Below are positions 49,824-58,641 of a stretch of DNA of 63,288 nucleotides, piece by piece. Both the position numbers and the translations under genes were made by a program. Origin of the DNA: 2-02-FULL-49-11 sp040757655 (GTDB lineage Bacteria; Patescibacteriota; Patescibacteriia; 2-02-FULL-49-11); assembly GCA_040757655.1 (NCBI GenBank), contig JBFLWV010000058.1, positions 1 through 63,288 of the forward strand. Reading direction: 5' to 3'. Every line of letters starts with the position of its first letter. Positions within the stretch are counted from its first letter, which is position 1. Below the pieces are notes generated by a model. It was not told the origin of the DNA. It saw only the letters and a list, made by a program, of their open reading frames with translations, and searched no databases.

Positions 49824-49841
49824 CGTCATAAGAAACATATC

Positions 49842-49867
49842 CGGGAGATTTTTTCTCCCGTTTTTTA
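49842..49867 (+). terminator. Strong Rho-independent terminator
   Basis: CGGGAGA and TCTCCCG pair around a TTTT loop and are followed by TTTTTTATTT. It ends the transcript of the Clp-like operon. Confidence 0.85.
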
Positions 49868-49892
49868 TTTATGTGTCAAGAGAAAAGGGTGT

Positions 49893-49898
49893 TATAAT
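49893..49898 (+). promoter_or_regulatory. -10 box for the beta-CASP operon
   Basis: TATAAT within GTTATAATAC, 28 bases before the chosen ATG. The -35 region is poor. It follows a terminator, which supports a new transcript starting here. Confidence 0.5.
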
Positions 49899-49925
49899 AC
49901 ATAAATGATAGTTAAATGGAATAGT

Positions 49926-51359
49926 ATGCGCATCACATTTTACGGCGGCGCGGGCGGGGTGACGGGATCAAAGCATTTGGTTGAAATCGGCGGCGCGCGC
50001 ATCCTGTTTGATTGCGGATTTTTTCAAGGGCACCGCGTAGAGGCGCGGGAGCAGAATGCACGTCTGCCGTTTGATCCTACCACGATTGACGCGGTGGTCT
50101 TGTCGCACGCGCATCTTGACCACTGCGGCATGTTGCCGCTTTTGGTGAAAGGAAGATTCAAGGGTAACATTTATGCGACTGCGGCTACGCGGGATGTGGC
50201 GGAATGGATAATGAAAGACGCGGTACACGTGCAGATGCAGGATATGGTGCATTTACAGCGGCAGCAGTCTCAAGGAACTTCCCTTGCCGAGCCGTTCTAT
50301 ACGTTTGATGATATTGAACAAACGCTTGCACGGTTTGTGGATGTGCCGTATGTGAGAAATACTGGAGAGTGGTTTAATATGCGTGTAGGGGCGAACGGCC
50401 GTTCGCCCGTACAAATGAAATTGTATGACGCCGGGCATATTCTCGGTTCTGCAGTTATAGTGCTCGAGGCTCGGGGTGAGAGCGGCAGGATAGAGCGCGT
50501 GGTGTTTACCGGCGATCTTGGGCGCTGCGGCGCACCGCTCATTCCTGATCCGGAATTTGTGCATGAATCGTCAGAGGTGCTTCTTTTAGAGAGCACCTAT
50601 GGCAATCGCGTGCATGCGGATTTTGCGCAGGCAAAGGAGCGATTAAAGGCAATTATCCACGCGACGTTGGAGAGGCGCGGAAAGCTTGTGGTGCCCGCAT
50701 TCGCGCTCGGCCGCACGCAGGAGCTGCTCTACCTCCTGCACCGATTGACCGATGATAAAGAAATTCCCCGTATTCTCATTTTTGTCGACAGCCCGCTTGC
50801 CGACCGCGTGACAGAAGTGTATAAAAATCATATTGACGATTTTGACATCGAGACCTGGAAAGAATTCGGGAGACGTGGCGATGAGCCACTCGTATTCCGC
50901 AATCTTACCCTGATTCAATCCGTAGAAGAGTCAAAGCGACTGAATATGATGGAGGGGCCATTTATCGTAATTGCCGGATCTGGCATGTGCGAGCATGGGA
51001 GGATCCAGCACCACCTTGCCCGCGCCATCAACGATCCGCGCAACACCATACTCATTACCGGCTTCCAGGCAATAGACACGCTGGGAAGGAGGCTGGTGGA
51101 GGGCGAGAAGAGGGTTAGAATTTATGATGAATTTTTTGAGGTGCGCGCGCGGGTTGAGAAGCTGAATGAATTGTCAGCACATGCCGACCGCAATGAGCTG
51201 CTCGAGTATGCGGAACACGTGAATGGCGTGAAGAATATTTTTTTGGTTCATGGTGAGAAACCTCAAGTGATTGGTCTGCAAACCTTATTTCATGAACATC
51301 ATCCTGACTGGCGGGTGGATATTCCGGAGAGAGGGCAATTGTTTAACGTTGAGAAATAA
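49926..51359 (+). CDS. Beta-CASP metallo-beta-lactamase RNase, Ysh1/CPSF-like
   Basis: 477 residues from MRITFYGGAGGVTGSKH. Metal site SHAHLDHCG, then LLESTYGNR, the beta-CASP part (VVPAFALGRTQELLYLL, VDSPLADRV), MCEHGRIQHHL and the C-terminal LNELSAHADRNEL and FLVHGE. This is the COG1236 group of RNA-processing nucleases. A 29-base palindromic repeat (50385-50413) is read in frame as VGANGRSPVQ between two core strands, just before the conserved YDAGHILGSA. It opens the plus-strand run to tatD. Confidence 0.9.
   Translation: MRITFYGGAGGVTGSKHLVEIGGARILFDCGFFQGHRVEAREQNARLPFDPTTIDAVVLSHAHLDHCGMLPLLVKGRFKGNIYATAATRDVAEWIMKDAVHVQMQDMVHLQRQQSQGTSLAEPFYTFDDIEQTLARFVDVPYVRNTGEWFNMRVGANGRSPVQMKLYDAGHILGSAVIVLEARGESGRIERVVFTGDLGRCGAPLIPDPEFVHESSEVLLLESTYGNRVHADFAQAKERLKAIIHATLERRGKLVVPAFALGRTQELLYLLHRLTDDKEIPRILIFVDSPLADRVTEVYKNHIDDFDIETWKEFGRRGDEPLVFRNLTLIQSVEESKRLNMMEGPFIVIAGSGMCEHGRIQHHLARAINDPRNTILITGFQAIDTLGRRLVEGEKRVRIYDEFFEVRARVEKLNELSAHADRNELLEYAEHVNGVKNIFLVHGEKPQVIGLQTLFHEHHPDWRVDIPERGQLFNVEK
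50385..50413. repeat. GRSP palindromic repeat inside the beta-CASP gene
   Basis: GTAG plus the perfect palindrome GGGCGAACGGCCGTTCGCCC plus GTACA, read as VGANGRSPVQ. The 29 bases are identical to the copy in metG at 57545. Confidence 0.95.
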
Positions 51360-51443
51360 AAGATATGGATCTGATAGTACAAGGTATATATGAAGGAAGA
51401 TGACGATATTGAAAAAAAGACTTATTTCTATTAGAATAGGGGC

Positions 51444-51740
51444 ATGAGTAAAGAATTAGAGAAAAGTCTAGAGGTGCTGCGGCAGCAGAAGCCGTATTTA
51501 CAGAAAGCCTACCACGTGAAGGAGTTGGGCGTGTTTGGTTCGTTTGCGCGCGGGGATTTCACCGATACGAGTGATATGGATGTACTGGTTGATTTTTGTA
51601 AAAGTCCTAGCCTATTGAAATATATCCATTTAGAGAACTATTTAACAGAACAGCTGGGGCGCAAGGTAGACCTTGTTCATAAGCCAGGTCTCAAGCGGGC
51701 AATCAAAGACGACGTTTTAAGTGAAGTCGTGTATGTCTGA
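51444..51740 (+). CDS. MNT-type nucleotidyltransferase
   Basis: 98 residues. The signature GSFARGDFTDTSDMDVLVDF gives the GS pair and Asp44/Asp46, and the third Asp is Asp76 (RKVDLV). Such small MNT proteins usually act with a HEPN RNase, as antitoxins that AMP-modify it (MntA/HepT), but no HEPN gene is adjacent. It lies 18 bases before glyS. Confidence 0.82.
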   Translation: MSKELEKSLEVLRQQKPYLQKAYHVKELGVFGSFARGDFTDTSDMDVLVDFCKSPSLLKYIHLENYLTEQLGRKVDLVHKPGLKRAIKDDVLSEVVYV

Positions 51741-51758
51741 GCGAAAGTCAGCATTGTT

Positions 51759-53156
51759 ATGATTACGGATGCATCGTTAATGGATAAAATCGTGTCCCTG
51801 GCAAAGCGCCGGGGGTTTGTGTTCCCCGGCAGCGAAATCTACGGAGGCCTTGCCAACTCGTGGGATTACGGGCCGTTGGGGGTTGAACTAAAGAATAACA
51901 TCAAGCAACTATGGTGGAAGCGGTTTGTGCAGAGCATGGACGATATGGTGGGGATTGACACGGCACTCATCATGAATCCAAGGGTGTGGGAAGCCAGCGG
52001 CCATTTGAAGAATTTTAACGATCCCTTGGTAGAGTGCAAGAAATGCCATAGCCGCGCGCGCGCGGATAAGTCTGATGGTACGTGCGTGAATTGTGGAGGT
52101 AAAGATTTTACCCCCGCGAGGCAATTTAATCTCATGTTCAAAACATTCGTGGGCCCTGCAGAGGAGCAGGCGAACGTCGCATACTTCCGTCCCGAGACCG
52201 CTCAAGGGATGTTTGTGAATTTTAAAAACGTATTGGACACCACGCGACGGAGGCTGCCATTCGGTATAGCCCAGATCGGGAAAGCGTTCCGCAATGAAAT
52301 CACGCCTGGGAATTTCATATTCCGCACACGCGAGTTTGAGCAGATGGAAATTGAATACTTTATTTCACCGGATGACGATTGGAAGATTCACTTTGAAAGG
52401 TGGAGTAAGGAAATGAAAGAATGGATGAAAGATATTGGGCTGGATCTTCGTCATGTCCATGGGGCAGAGATTCCCGAAGAGGAACGCGCGCATTACTCAA
52501 AGCGCACGATTGATTTTGAGTATGATTTCCCCTTCGGGAGAAGCGAATTGTATGGCTTGGCATACCGCACTGATGTTGACCTCAAGAACCATCAGGAGAA
52601 TTCAGGGCAGACACTGGAGTACACCGATCCCGAAAGCGGCAAGAAGTTTACGCCGCACGTGATCGAGCCAACGTGGGGAGTGGATCGGTCGGTACTTGCC
52701 GTATTATGTGAGGGTTATCGGGAAGAACCCGCCTCCGCTCAAGCTTCGGGCGAGGCAAGGGGAGAGGGAAAAGATAAAAGAGTATACTTAAAGTTGCCCG
52801 TAACGCTTGCGCCTTTCAAGGTTGCGGTATTTCCTCTGCTTGCGAACAAGCCAAAACTTATGGAGCTCGCGCGTTCAATTTATGACACTTTGCGGCCTCA
52901 TGTTATGACCGCATGGGACGACCGCGGCAACATCGGCAAACGTTATTATTCCCAAGACGAAATCGGCACGCCATTTTGCATCACGGTTGATTTTGAATCG
53001 CTCACGAAAGGGGATGTGACGGTGCGGGACAGGGATACCATGAAACAGGAGAGGATTTCCATACATGAAGTACAGGAGTATATCAGCAATAAACTGGAGT
53101 TTAATTATCAAGGTACAAGTTACAAGAAACAAGATACAAACGTGTTTGGGATTTGA
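51759..53156 (+). CDS. glyS: Glycyl-tRNA synthetase, single-chain (homodimeric) type
   Basis: 465 residues. Class II motifs: GSEIYGGLANSWDYGPLG, RPETAQGMFVNFKNVL, GIAQIGKAFRNEITPGNFIF and motif 3 PHVIEPTWGVDRSVLAVL. It charges tRNA(Gly). After CEGYREE, a GC-rich repeat (52728-52772) adds about 20 residues (PASAQASGEARGEGKDK). The C-terminal SYKKQDTNVFGI comes from an ACAAGAA-type heptamer repeat (53109-53150), which seems to have rewritten the end of the protein. Confidence 0.94.
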   Translation: MITDASLMDKIVSLAKRRGFVFPGSEIYGGLANSWDYGPLGVELKNNIKQLWWKRFVQSMDDMVGIDTALIMNPRVWEASGHLKNFNDPLVECKKCHSRARADKSDGTCVNCGGKDFTPARQFNLMFKTFVGPAEEQANVAYFRPETAQGMFVNFKNVLDTTRRRLPFGIAQIGKAFRNEITPGNFIFRTREFEQMEIEYFISPDDDWKIHFERWSKEMKEWMKDIGLDLRHVHGAEIPEEERAHYSKRTIDFEYDFPFGRSELYGLAYRTDVDLKNHQENSGQTLEYTDPESGKKFTPHVIEPTWGVDRSVLAVLCEGYREEPASAQASGEARGEGKDKRVYLKLPVTLAPFKVAVFPLLANKPKLMELARSIYDTLRPHVMTAWDDRGNIGKRYYSQDEIGTPFCITVDFESLTKGDVTVRDRDTMKQERISIHEVQEYISNKLEFNYQGTSYKKQDTNVFGI

Positions 53157-53249
53157 GTATTGGTGATTGGGAATTGTTTGTAACTTGTTACTTGGTGATT
53201 GGTGTTTCTCAATAGTGTTTCTCGTATCCTTGCTTTTTTCTTTTCCCCT

Positions 53250-54512
53250 ATGGTTCATAAATCACTTCTTCCCAACGGCACGACCGTGCTTTTCTGCCCC
53301 TTAAGGGAAACCGAGGCGGTGACGGTGTTGGTGTTGGTGAAAGTCGGGTCGCGGTATGAAACCAAGGAGGTGGTGGGCGTTTCGCATTTTATTGAGCATA
53401 TGATGTTTAAGGGAACCCGTCGGCGCCCTTCCAGCCTTGCGCTCACCAAGGAGCTTGATAGCGTGGGTGCAGAATTTAACGCCTACACCTCGAAAGACCA
53501 TACCGGCTATTACGTGAAAGCGGTCAAGGAGCAACTGCCGCTCGCGCTTGATATCCTCTCCGACATGCTCCACCATTCTTTGTTTAAGGGTGACGAACTG
53601 GACCGCGAACGCGGCGTGATTATCGAGGAAATCAAGATGTACGAGGACAATCCTTTGATGAGTCTTGGGGATGTGTTTGAGGGGAGCATGTACGGCGATC
53701 ATCCTTTGGGGTGGCATATTGCCGGCACGATTCCTATGATGAAGTCATTATCGAGGGAAGAGGTTATGAGGTACTTACATGCGCAGTATCATCCTGACCG
53801 CACACTGGTGGTCGTCGCGGGGAATTATGCGCCCTCTGTCAGGCGTTTGGTGAGGAAGTATTTTGGCAGAAGAGGTGAGTGCGGTGCGGTGCATGAGTAC
53901 AGACAGGCGCCTGAAAAAATCAGGGAGGGCGTGTTCATAAAGGAAAAAGACACCAAACAAGTGCACCTTGGATTCGGCACACGTGGATACCCTTTGGGTC
54001 ACCCTGATGCGGAGGCAGCCACCCTTCTTTCCATCATCATGGGCGGTACGATGTCATCACGTTTGTTTATTTCGGTGCGCGAACGGAAAGGATTGTGTTA
54101 CTACATCCGCGCGGGATTGAATGCATACGAGGATACGGGCAATTTCGGCATATTTGCCGGCGTGGATTTGAAGCGCGTGGAGCTGGCATTGAAGACAATA
54201 ATCAGTGAATTGCAGAGCGCACGGCGCAAGGGGTTCACAAGAGAGGAATTACGGCGGGCGAAGGAATATATCCGTGGGAAGGTCACGCTCGATCTCGAGG
54301 ATTCAGAATCCATAGCGGAGTGGTATGGGAAACAGTACTTCTTTCTCAAAGAGCTACAGACCCCCCATGAGAAGCTGGAGCGCTATTTGAAGGTCACGAT
54401 GGATGATATCAAACGTGTGGCAAAGCAGTTGCTTGACCACCGCCGCTATACCTTGGCGCTTATTGGGCCGTTGAAGGATGCGAAACCTTTTACGAAAATC
54501 ATAAAGGCGTAG
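53250..54512 (+). CDS. M16-family zinc peptidase
   Basis: 421 residues from MVHKSLLPNGTTVLF; the frame is open from 53199. The inverted zinc motif HFIEH with the distal Glu in ERGVIIEEIKMYEDNP identifies an active M16 subunit (processing peptidase/YmxG-like). ITSSRLF- and RERKGLCYYIRAGL-type segments follow. No signal peptide, so it should act in the cytoplasm. An intergenic heptamer repeat (53157-53215) precedes it. Confidence 0.9.
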   Translation: MVHKSLLPNGTTVLFCPLRETEAVTVLVLVKVGSRYETKEVVGVSHFIEHMMFKGTRRRPSSLALTKELDSVGAEFNAYTSKDHTGYYVKAVKEQLPLALDILSDMLHHSLFKGDELDRERGVIIEEIKMYEDNPLMSLGDVFEGSMYGDHPLGWHIAGTIPMMKSLSREEVMRYLHAQYHPDRTLVVVAGNYAPSVRRLVRKYFGRRGECGAVHEYRQAPEKIREGVFIKEKDTKQVHLGFGTRGYPLGHPDAEAATLLSIIMGGTMSSRLFISVRERKGLCYYIRAGLNAYEDTGNFGIFAGVDLKRVELALKTIISELQSARRKGFTREELRRAKEYIRGKVTLDLEDSESIAEWYGKQYFFLKELQTPHEKLERYLKVTMDDIKRVAKQLLDHRRYTLALIGPLKDAKPFTKIIKA

Positions 54513-54548
54513 CTTCTATTACGTATCGAAGTATGGTATATTAGTGAT

Positions 54549-55583
54549 ATGGTTATCCCGGTAAACACTCTCTCAGACATCTCCTATCGTTCTATATTCC
54601 GCGTCCTCGGAGTCCTTGCGGTGATGGGGTTTCTTTATGTAGTGCGCGATATTATCGCCCTTCTTTTTGTTGCGCTGGTATTCTCAGCCGCTATCGATCC
54701 ATTCGTTGATTCTTTCGCAAAGCGGCAGATACCACGCGCGCTCGGCATCCTTATCGTCTATGTGCTCGTACTTGGCATCTTTGGTATTACGCTTACGCTC
54801 CTCATCCCCCCTTTGGTCACTGAAGTGCGGCAACTTGCGGAGAGTTTCCCCTACTATTACGACAAGCTCTCCATGGGCGTCAACTACCTTCGGGATGCGT
54901 CCGGCGGCGTAGCCAGCAGCGAGAATGTACAACAGATAGTGGGTTCGTTTGAAAAGGCGCTTACTACTGTCACCGCGGGGGTCTTCACCACCATCTCCTC
55001 CATTTTTGGTGGGGTGGTGTCCTTCTTCATCATCCTCGTCCTTACGTTCTATATGGTGGTGGATGAAGATGGTATTAAGAGATTTTTACAGGTCGTCACG
55101 CCCGAGAACGCCCATCAGGGGGTGATAGCACTCACCATAAAAATTCAGGACAAGATTGGGTTGTGGCTCCGTGGACAGCTTATACTCATGCTGATTATTG
55201 CATTACTCACCTTTATCGGGCTTACCCTCATCGGTGTGCCCTACGCCTTAGTGCTCGCGCTTGTCGCAGGCGTCACGGAGATTATTCCTTACGCGGGGCC
55301 CGTGATCGGCGCCATACCCGCCATCTTCATTGCGTTTACTGTCTCACCCTCTATGGGTCTCTGGACAGTATTCTGGTATATCCTTGTGCAGCAAGCAGAG
55401 AATCACCTGATCGTACCCAAGGTGATGCAGAAGACCACGGGTTTAAATCCCATCATCGTGATTTTGGCAGTACTCATCGGCGCCAGACTTTCAGGTATCT
55501 TAGGCGCACTCCTTGCGGTACCGATTGCATCTGCGATTGAAGTGATTATTCATGAGCACTTCGATCACAAAACGACCGTATAA
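54549..55583 (+). CDS. AI-2E family (PerM-like) transporter
   Basis: 344 residues and about seven membrane helices. Family marks: FLYVVRDIIALLFVALVFSAA, FVDSFAKRQIPRALGIL, GVPYALVLALVAGVTEIIPY and a C-terminal GARLSGILGALLAVPIASA. Some members export AI-2 or exchange sodium and protons; the substrate here is unknown. It follows the M16 gene by 36 bases. Confidence 0.88.
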   Translation: MVIPVNTLSDISYRSIFRVLGVLAVMGFLYVVRDIIALLFVALVFSAAIDPFVDSFAKRQIPRALGILIVYVLVLGIFGITLTLLIPPLVTEVRQLAESFPYYYDKLSMGVNYLRDASGGVASSENVQQIVGSFEKALTTVTAGVFTTISSIFGGVVSFFIILVLTFYMVVDEDGIKRFLQVVTPENAHQGVIALTIKIQDKIGLWLRGQLILMLIIALLTFIGLTLIGVPYALVLALVAGVTEIIPYAGPVIGAIPAIFIAFTVSPSMGLWTVFWYILVQQAENHLIVPKVMQKTTGLNPIIVILAVLIGARLSGILGALLAVPIASAIEVIIHEHFDHKTTV

Positions 55584-55587
55584 CTCA

Positions 55588-55682
55588 TATCTCAAATGTC
55601 AAAACTCAAAACCATAACTCAAATCGTAAAGCTATCGGGTTTTAAGATCTGGCTTTGGGATTTGCGTTTTGAGTTTTGAGAT
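55588..55682. repeat. CTCAAAA-heptamer hairpin element
   Basis: CTCATATCTCAAATGTCAAA and AACTCAAAACC face TTGCGTTTTGAGTTTTGAG around the core AAAGCTATCGGGTTTTAAG, the reverse complement style of the cores at 22190 and 22855. Confidence 0.8.
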
Positions 55683-56441
55683 ATGGCCACTCTTTATATA
55701 GTTGCAACCCCGATAGGAAATTTAAGCGATATTACCATTCGCGCCCTAGAAATCTTACGGCGCGTTTCTGTTGTGTATGGCGAAGATACGCGCGTGACGA
55801 GAAAGCTCTTTGAGCGGCACGGGATTACGACGCTTTTAAGGAGTTATCATCAGCATTCGTCGAGTCAAAAGGTTAAAGAAGTGATTGAGTCTCTACAACA
55901 TGGCGATGTGGCGCTCGTGACTGATGCAGGGACACCGGGAGTCGCGGATCCGGGAAATGAATTGGTCGCCCAATTAGTATGGGCGAACGGCCGTTCGCCC
56001 GTACTTTCAGAGATCAAAATCGTACCTATCCCCGGGCCTTCAGCAGTGATGGCAGCGGCAAGCGTGTGTGGGTTCAATATGAGCGCGTTTACGTTCTTAG
56101 GATATGTGCCAAAGAAGAAAGGACGGCAGAAATTTTTTAGGGCGATTGCCGAAAGCGATATTCCTGTGACACTCTATGAAACGCCGCACAGAATCATACG
56201 AACTTTGGAAGAATTACACGGAACAATCGTTGAGTGGGTTAACTCTACCCAACCTCCTCTTAAGGTAAGAGGAGGAGAAGGAGGAGTTATGAAATATGAG
56301 AGACGGAGACTGGTCGTCTGCCGCGAGCTCACGAAGATTTACGAATCCATCTACCGCGGCACGATTGAGGAAGTCCTTGCGCAGGTTCGTAGAGATCCCA
56401 TGAGGGGAGAATATGTAGTGATAATTGATGGGAATACATGA
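55683..56441 (+). CDS. rsmI: 16S rRNA (cytidine(1402)-2'-O)-methyltransferase
   Basis: 252 residues. Signature lines: LYIVATPIGNLSDITIRAL, EDTRVTRKLFERHGI, VTDAGTPGVADPGNELV and IPGPSAVMAAASVCG. RsmI methylates ribose 2'-OH of C1402 in the decoding centre. Two in-frame inserts: the GRSP palindrome (55977-56004, WANGRSPV) between two conserved lines, and a CCTCCTCTTA/TAAGAGGAGG hairpin (56253-56275) encoding part of TQPPLKVRGGEGGV. Its stop overlaps the metG start (ATGA). Confidence 0.93.
   Translation: MATLYIVATPIGNLSDITIRALEILRRVSVVYGEDTRVTRKLFERHGITTLLRSYHQHSSSQKVKEVIESLQHGDVALVTDAGTPGVADPGNELVAQLVWANGRSPVLSEIKIVPIPGPSAVMAAASVCGFNMSAFTFLGYVPKKKGRQKFFRAIAESDIPVTLYETPHRIIRTLEELHGTIVEWVNSTQPPLKVRGGEGGVMKYERRRLVVCRELTKIYESIYRGTIEEVLAQVRRDPMRGEYVVIIDGNT
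55977..56004. repeat. GRSP palindromic repeat inside rsmI
   Basis: The 20-base palindrome GGGCGAACGGCCGTTCGCCC flanked by GTAT and GTAC, read as VWANGRSPV, the same frame as in the other two copies. Confidence 0.95.
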
Positions 56442-57883
56442 GCAAGTTCTACATCACCACCACGCTTCCCTATGTGAATGCTGATCCGCATATCGGGTTT
56501 GCGCTGGAAATCGTGCAGGCCGACGTGATTGCGCGGTGGCACCGAAGGGTGGGGGATGAGGTTTTTTTCAATACCGGCACTGACGAGCATGGCTTGAAGA
56601 TTTACCGCGGCGCGCAAGGAGAGGGAATGGATCCGAAAGCATACGCGGATCTCCATGCAGCGAAGTTTGAGGCACTGAAAACCGCACTCAACCTAAGCTA
56701 TAATAATTTCATACGGACCACTGATCCGCATCATGTGGCGGCTGCGCAGGAATTTTGGCGGCGCTGTGCGGAGAAGGGCGACATTTACAAGAAAAATTAC
56801 CGCATTAAATACTGCGTCGGCTGCGAGCTCGAGAAGACGGAATCGGAGCTTGAGGATGGCCGCTGCCCCCTCCATCCCCATCTTGCGCTGGAACAGGTGG
56901 ATGAGGAGAATTATTTTTTCAGGTATTCGCGTTACCAAGATGCTCTATTGGAATTATATAAGAATAATCCGCAGTTTGTCGTGCCGAAGAACAGAATGCT
57001 CGAGATCGTCAAATTTACCGAGCGGGGGCTGCAGGATTTCAGCATATCGCGGCTTAAATCAAAAATGCCATGGGGCGTGCCTGTGCCGGGCGATGATGCG
57101 CAGGTGATGTATGTGTGGTTTGACGCGCTGGTCAATTATATTTCAGCCCTCGGCTGGCCGGACGACCTCCAGAAGTTCAATGCATTCTGGCCGGGCGTGC
57201 AGGTGGCGGGCAAGGACAACCTGCGCCAGCAGTCGTCCATGTGGCAGGCGATGCTCCTCTCTGCCGGGCTCCCGCCATCCACCCAGATATTGATACACGG
57301 GTTTATCACTTCACGAGGACAAAAAATGTCGAAATCGCTCGGCAATGTGGTGAGCCCGTTTGAGTATGTGGAAAAGTTTGGCGCGGACGCGCTTCGGTAT
57401 TACCTTCTTCGGGAAATTCCCACGCTCGATGACGGCGATTTTACGCATGAGCAGTTCCTCGCGCGCTATAATGCAGACCTTGCCAATGGCCTCGGGAATC
57501 TTGTCCAGCGCGTGAGTACTATGATCGCGAAATATTCAATCAATGTAGGGGCGAACGGCCGTTCGCCCGTACAGAGTGTGTTGAGAAAAGAGATTGATAA
57601 TTGTATTCAGCGATATCAGCTCGATCAAGCATTGGCGGTGATTTGGGAAAAAATCGCTGCCTGCGACAAACGTATTGATAACGAAAAACCGTGGGCATTA
57701 GCAAAGGACACTTCCCAGCATGAAAAGTTAGAAGCTTTGTTGTCTAGCTTGGTTGCCGACCTTCGGGAAATAGGCGTTGCGCTTTTGCCCTTCCTTCCCT
57801 GCACTGCGGAGAGTATACTGAAGGTGGTGGGTGCGGAAAAGATTGTGCCACCCGCAAAGCCGCTGTTTCCGAGAGAAACATAA
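56438..57883 (+). CDS. metG: Methionyl-tRNA synthetase
   Basis: 481 residues. LPYVNADPHIGFALEIVQAD (HIGH region), FNTGTDEHGLKI, two Cys pairs (YCVGCELEK, DGRCPLHPH), WFDALVNYISALGWP and KMSKSLGNVV. It charges initiator and elongator tRNA(Met). The GRSP repeat (57545-57573) is read as VGANGRSPVQ between the catalytic and the anticodon-binding helices. There is no C-terminal tRNA-binding domain. It is coupled to rsmI. Confidence 0.95.
   Translation: MSKFYITTTLPYVNADPHIGFALEIVQADVIARWHRRVGDEVFFNTGTDEHGLKIYRGAQGEGMDPKAYADLHAAKFEALKTALNLSYNNFIRTTDPHHVAAAQEFWRRCAEKGDIYKKNYRIKYCVGCELEKTESELEDGRCPLHPHLALEQVDEENYFFRYSRYQDALLELYKNNPQFVVPKNRMLEIVKFTERGLQDFSISRLKSKMPWGVPVPGDDAQVMYVWFDALVNYISALGWPDDLQKFNAFWPGVQVAGKDNLRQQSSMWQAMLLSAGLPPSTQILIHGFITSRGQKMSKSLGNVVSPFEYVEKFGADALRYYLLREIPTLDDGDFTHEQFLARYNADLANGLGNLVQRVSTMIAKYSINVGANGRSPVQSVLRKEIDNCIQRYQLDQALAVIWEKIAACDKRIDNEKPWALAKDTSQHEKLEALLSSLVADLREIGVALLPFLPCTAESILKVVGAEKIVPPAKPLFPRET
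57545..57573. repeat. GRSP palindromic repeat inside metG
   Basis: Same 29 bases as at 50385, read as VGANGRSPVQ in the anticodon-binding region of MetRS. Confidence 0.95.
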
Positions 57884-58005
57884 TCCAAAATCCAAAATCC
57901 AAAATCCAAAATGAAGGTGTCCCGACGCGGTCGGGACGATTCCCCAACATTTTGGATTATGATCTATCATTTTGATTTTTGGTGTTTGGATTTTACATTA
58001 ACCTT
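57884..58005. repeat. CAAAATC heptamer hairpin element
   Basis: Four CAAAATC units (57886-57913) face TTTTGATTTTTGGTGTTTGGAT. CCCGACGCGGTCGGGAC forms a GC hairpin at its centre, then GGATTATGATC. It lies between metG and cvpA. Confidence 0.75.
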
Positions 58006-58542
58006 ATGACTCTCCTCGACCTCATCCTCGTCCTCATCATCTTCTTCTTCACTTCCACCGGTTTCTGGTGCGGGCTGATCCATGCGTTGGGCGCCCTGGT
58101 CGGCACCATCGCGGGCGTGCTTGTCGCGGGACATTATTTCGAGACTTTTTCAGTAAAGCTTTTAGGGCTTGCGATGGGCAATAGCGGTGTTGCTAAAGTG
58201 GTTGCCTTTATCCTTATTTTCCTCGTGGTGTCGCGGCTGGTGGGGTTTGTGTTTTGGATTATCAATAAGATGTTCAATGTCATTGCGAAAATCCCAGTGC
58301 TTAAGAGCTTCAACCATATCGGCGGCGGCATCTTGGGATTTGCCGAAGGAGTGGTGGTAACCGGCATTGCCTTGGTGATGGCCGGGAAATACATCACCAC
58401 CGGGTGGTTTGTGGATGCGGTTGCTGCGTCGCAAGTCGCGCAGTGGCTCTTAAAGTACGGCCAGATACTCGTGCCGCTTCTCCCCACGTCCGTGAAAGAC
58501 ATACGGAGCATCTGGGAGCAGAGAGCACTATACGGGTTGTAA
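58006..58542 (+). CDS. cvpA: CvpA family membrane protein
   Basis: 178 residues from MTLLDLILVLIIFFF. Four membrane helices, with the family pattern GFWCGLIHALGALVGTIAGV and VSRLVGFVFWIINKMF, ISFAEG-type GGGILGFAEGVVVTG. CvpA proteins are inner-membrane proteins first linked to colicin V production; their role is broader and unclear. No colicin gene is nearby. Confidence 0.82.
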   Translation: MTLLDLILVLIIFFFTSTGFWCGLIHALGALVGTIAGVLVAGHYFETFSVKLLGLAMGNSGVAKVVAFILIFLVVSRLVGFVFWIINKMFNVIAKIPVLKSFNHIGGGILGFAEGVVVTGIALVMAGKYITTGWFVDAVAASQVAQWLLKYGQILVPLLPTSVKDIRSIWEQRALYGL

Positions 58543-58641
58543 TCATTCTGCGTTGCTCTGCGTAACTATCGGCGTTCTTCTGCCACTAAAAGGTTGTAGA
58601 AGCGGATCAACGCAGATGGTAACGCGGATTAACGCTGAAGG
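58543..58641. repeat. GCGGATCA/ACGCAGAT repeat upstream of tatD
   Basis: TTCTGCGTTGCTCTGCGTAAC faces AGCGGATCAACGCAGATGGT and AACGCGGATTAACGC. A related repeat is read in frame inside tatD 350 bases on. Confidence 0.65.
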
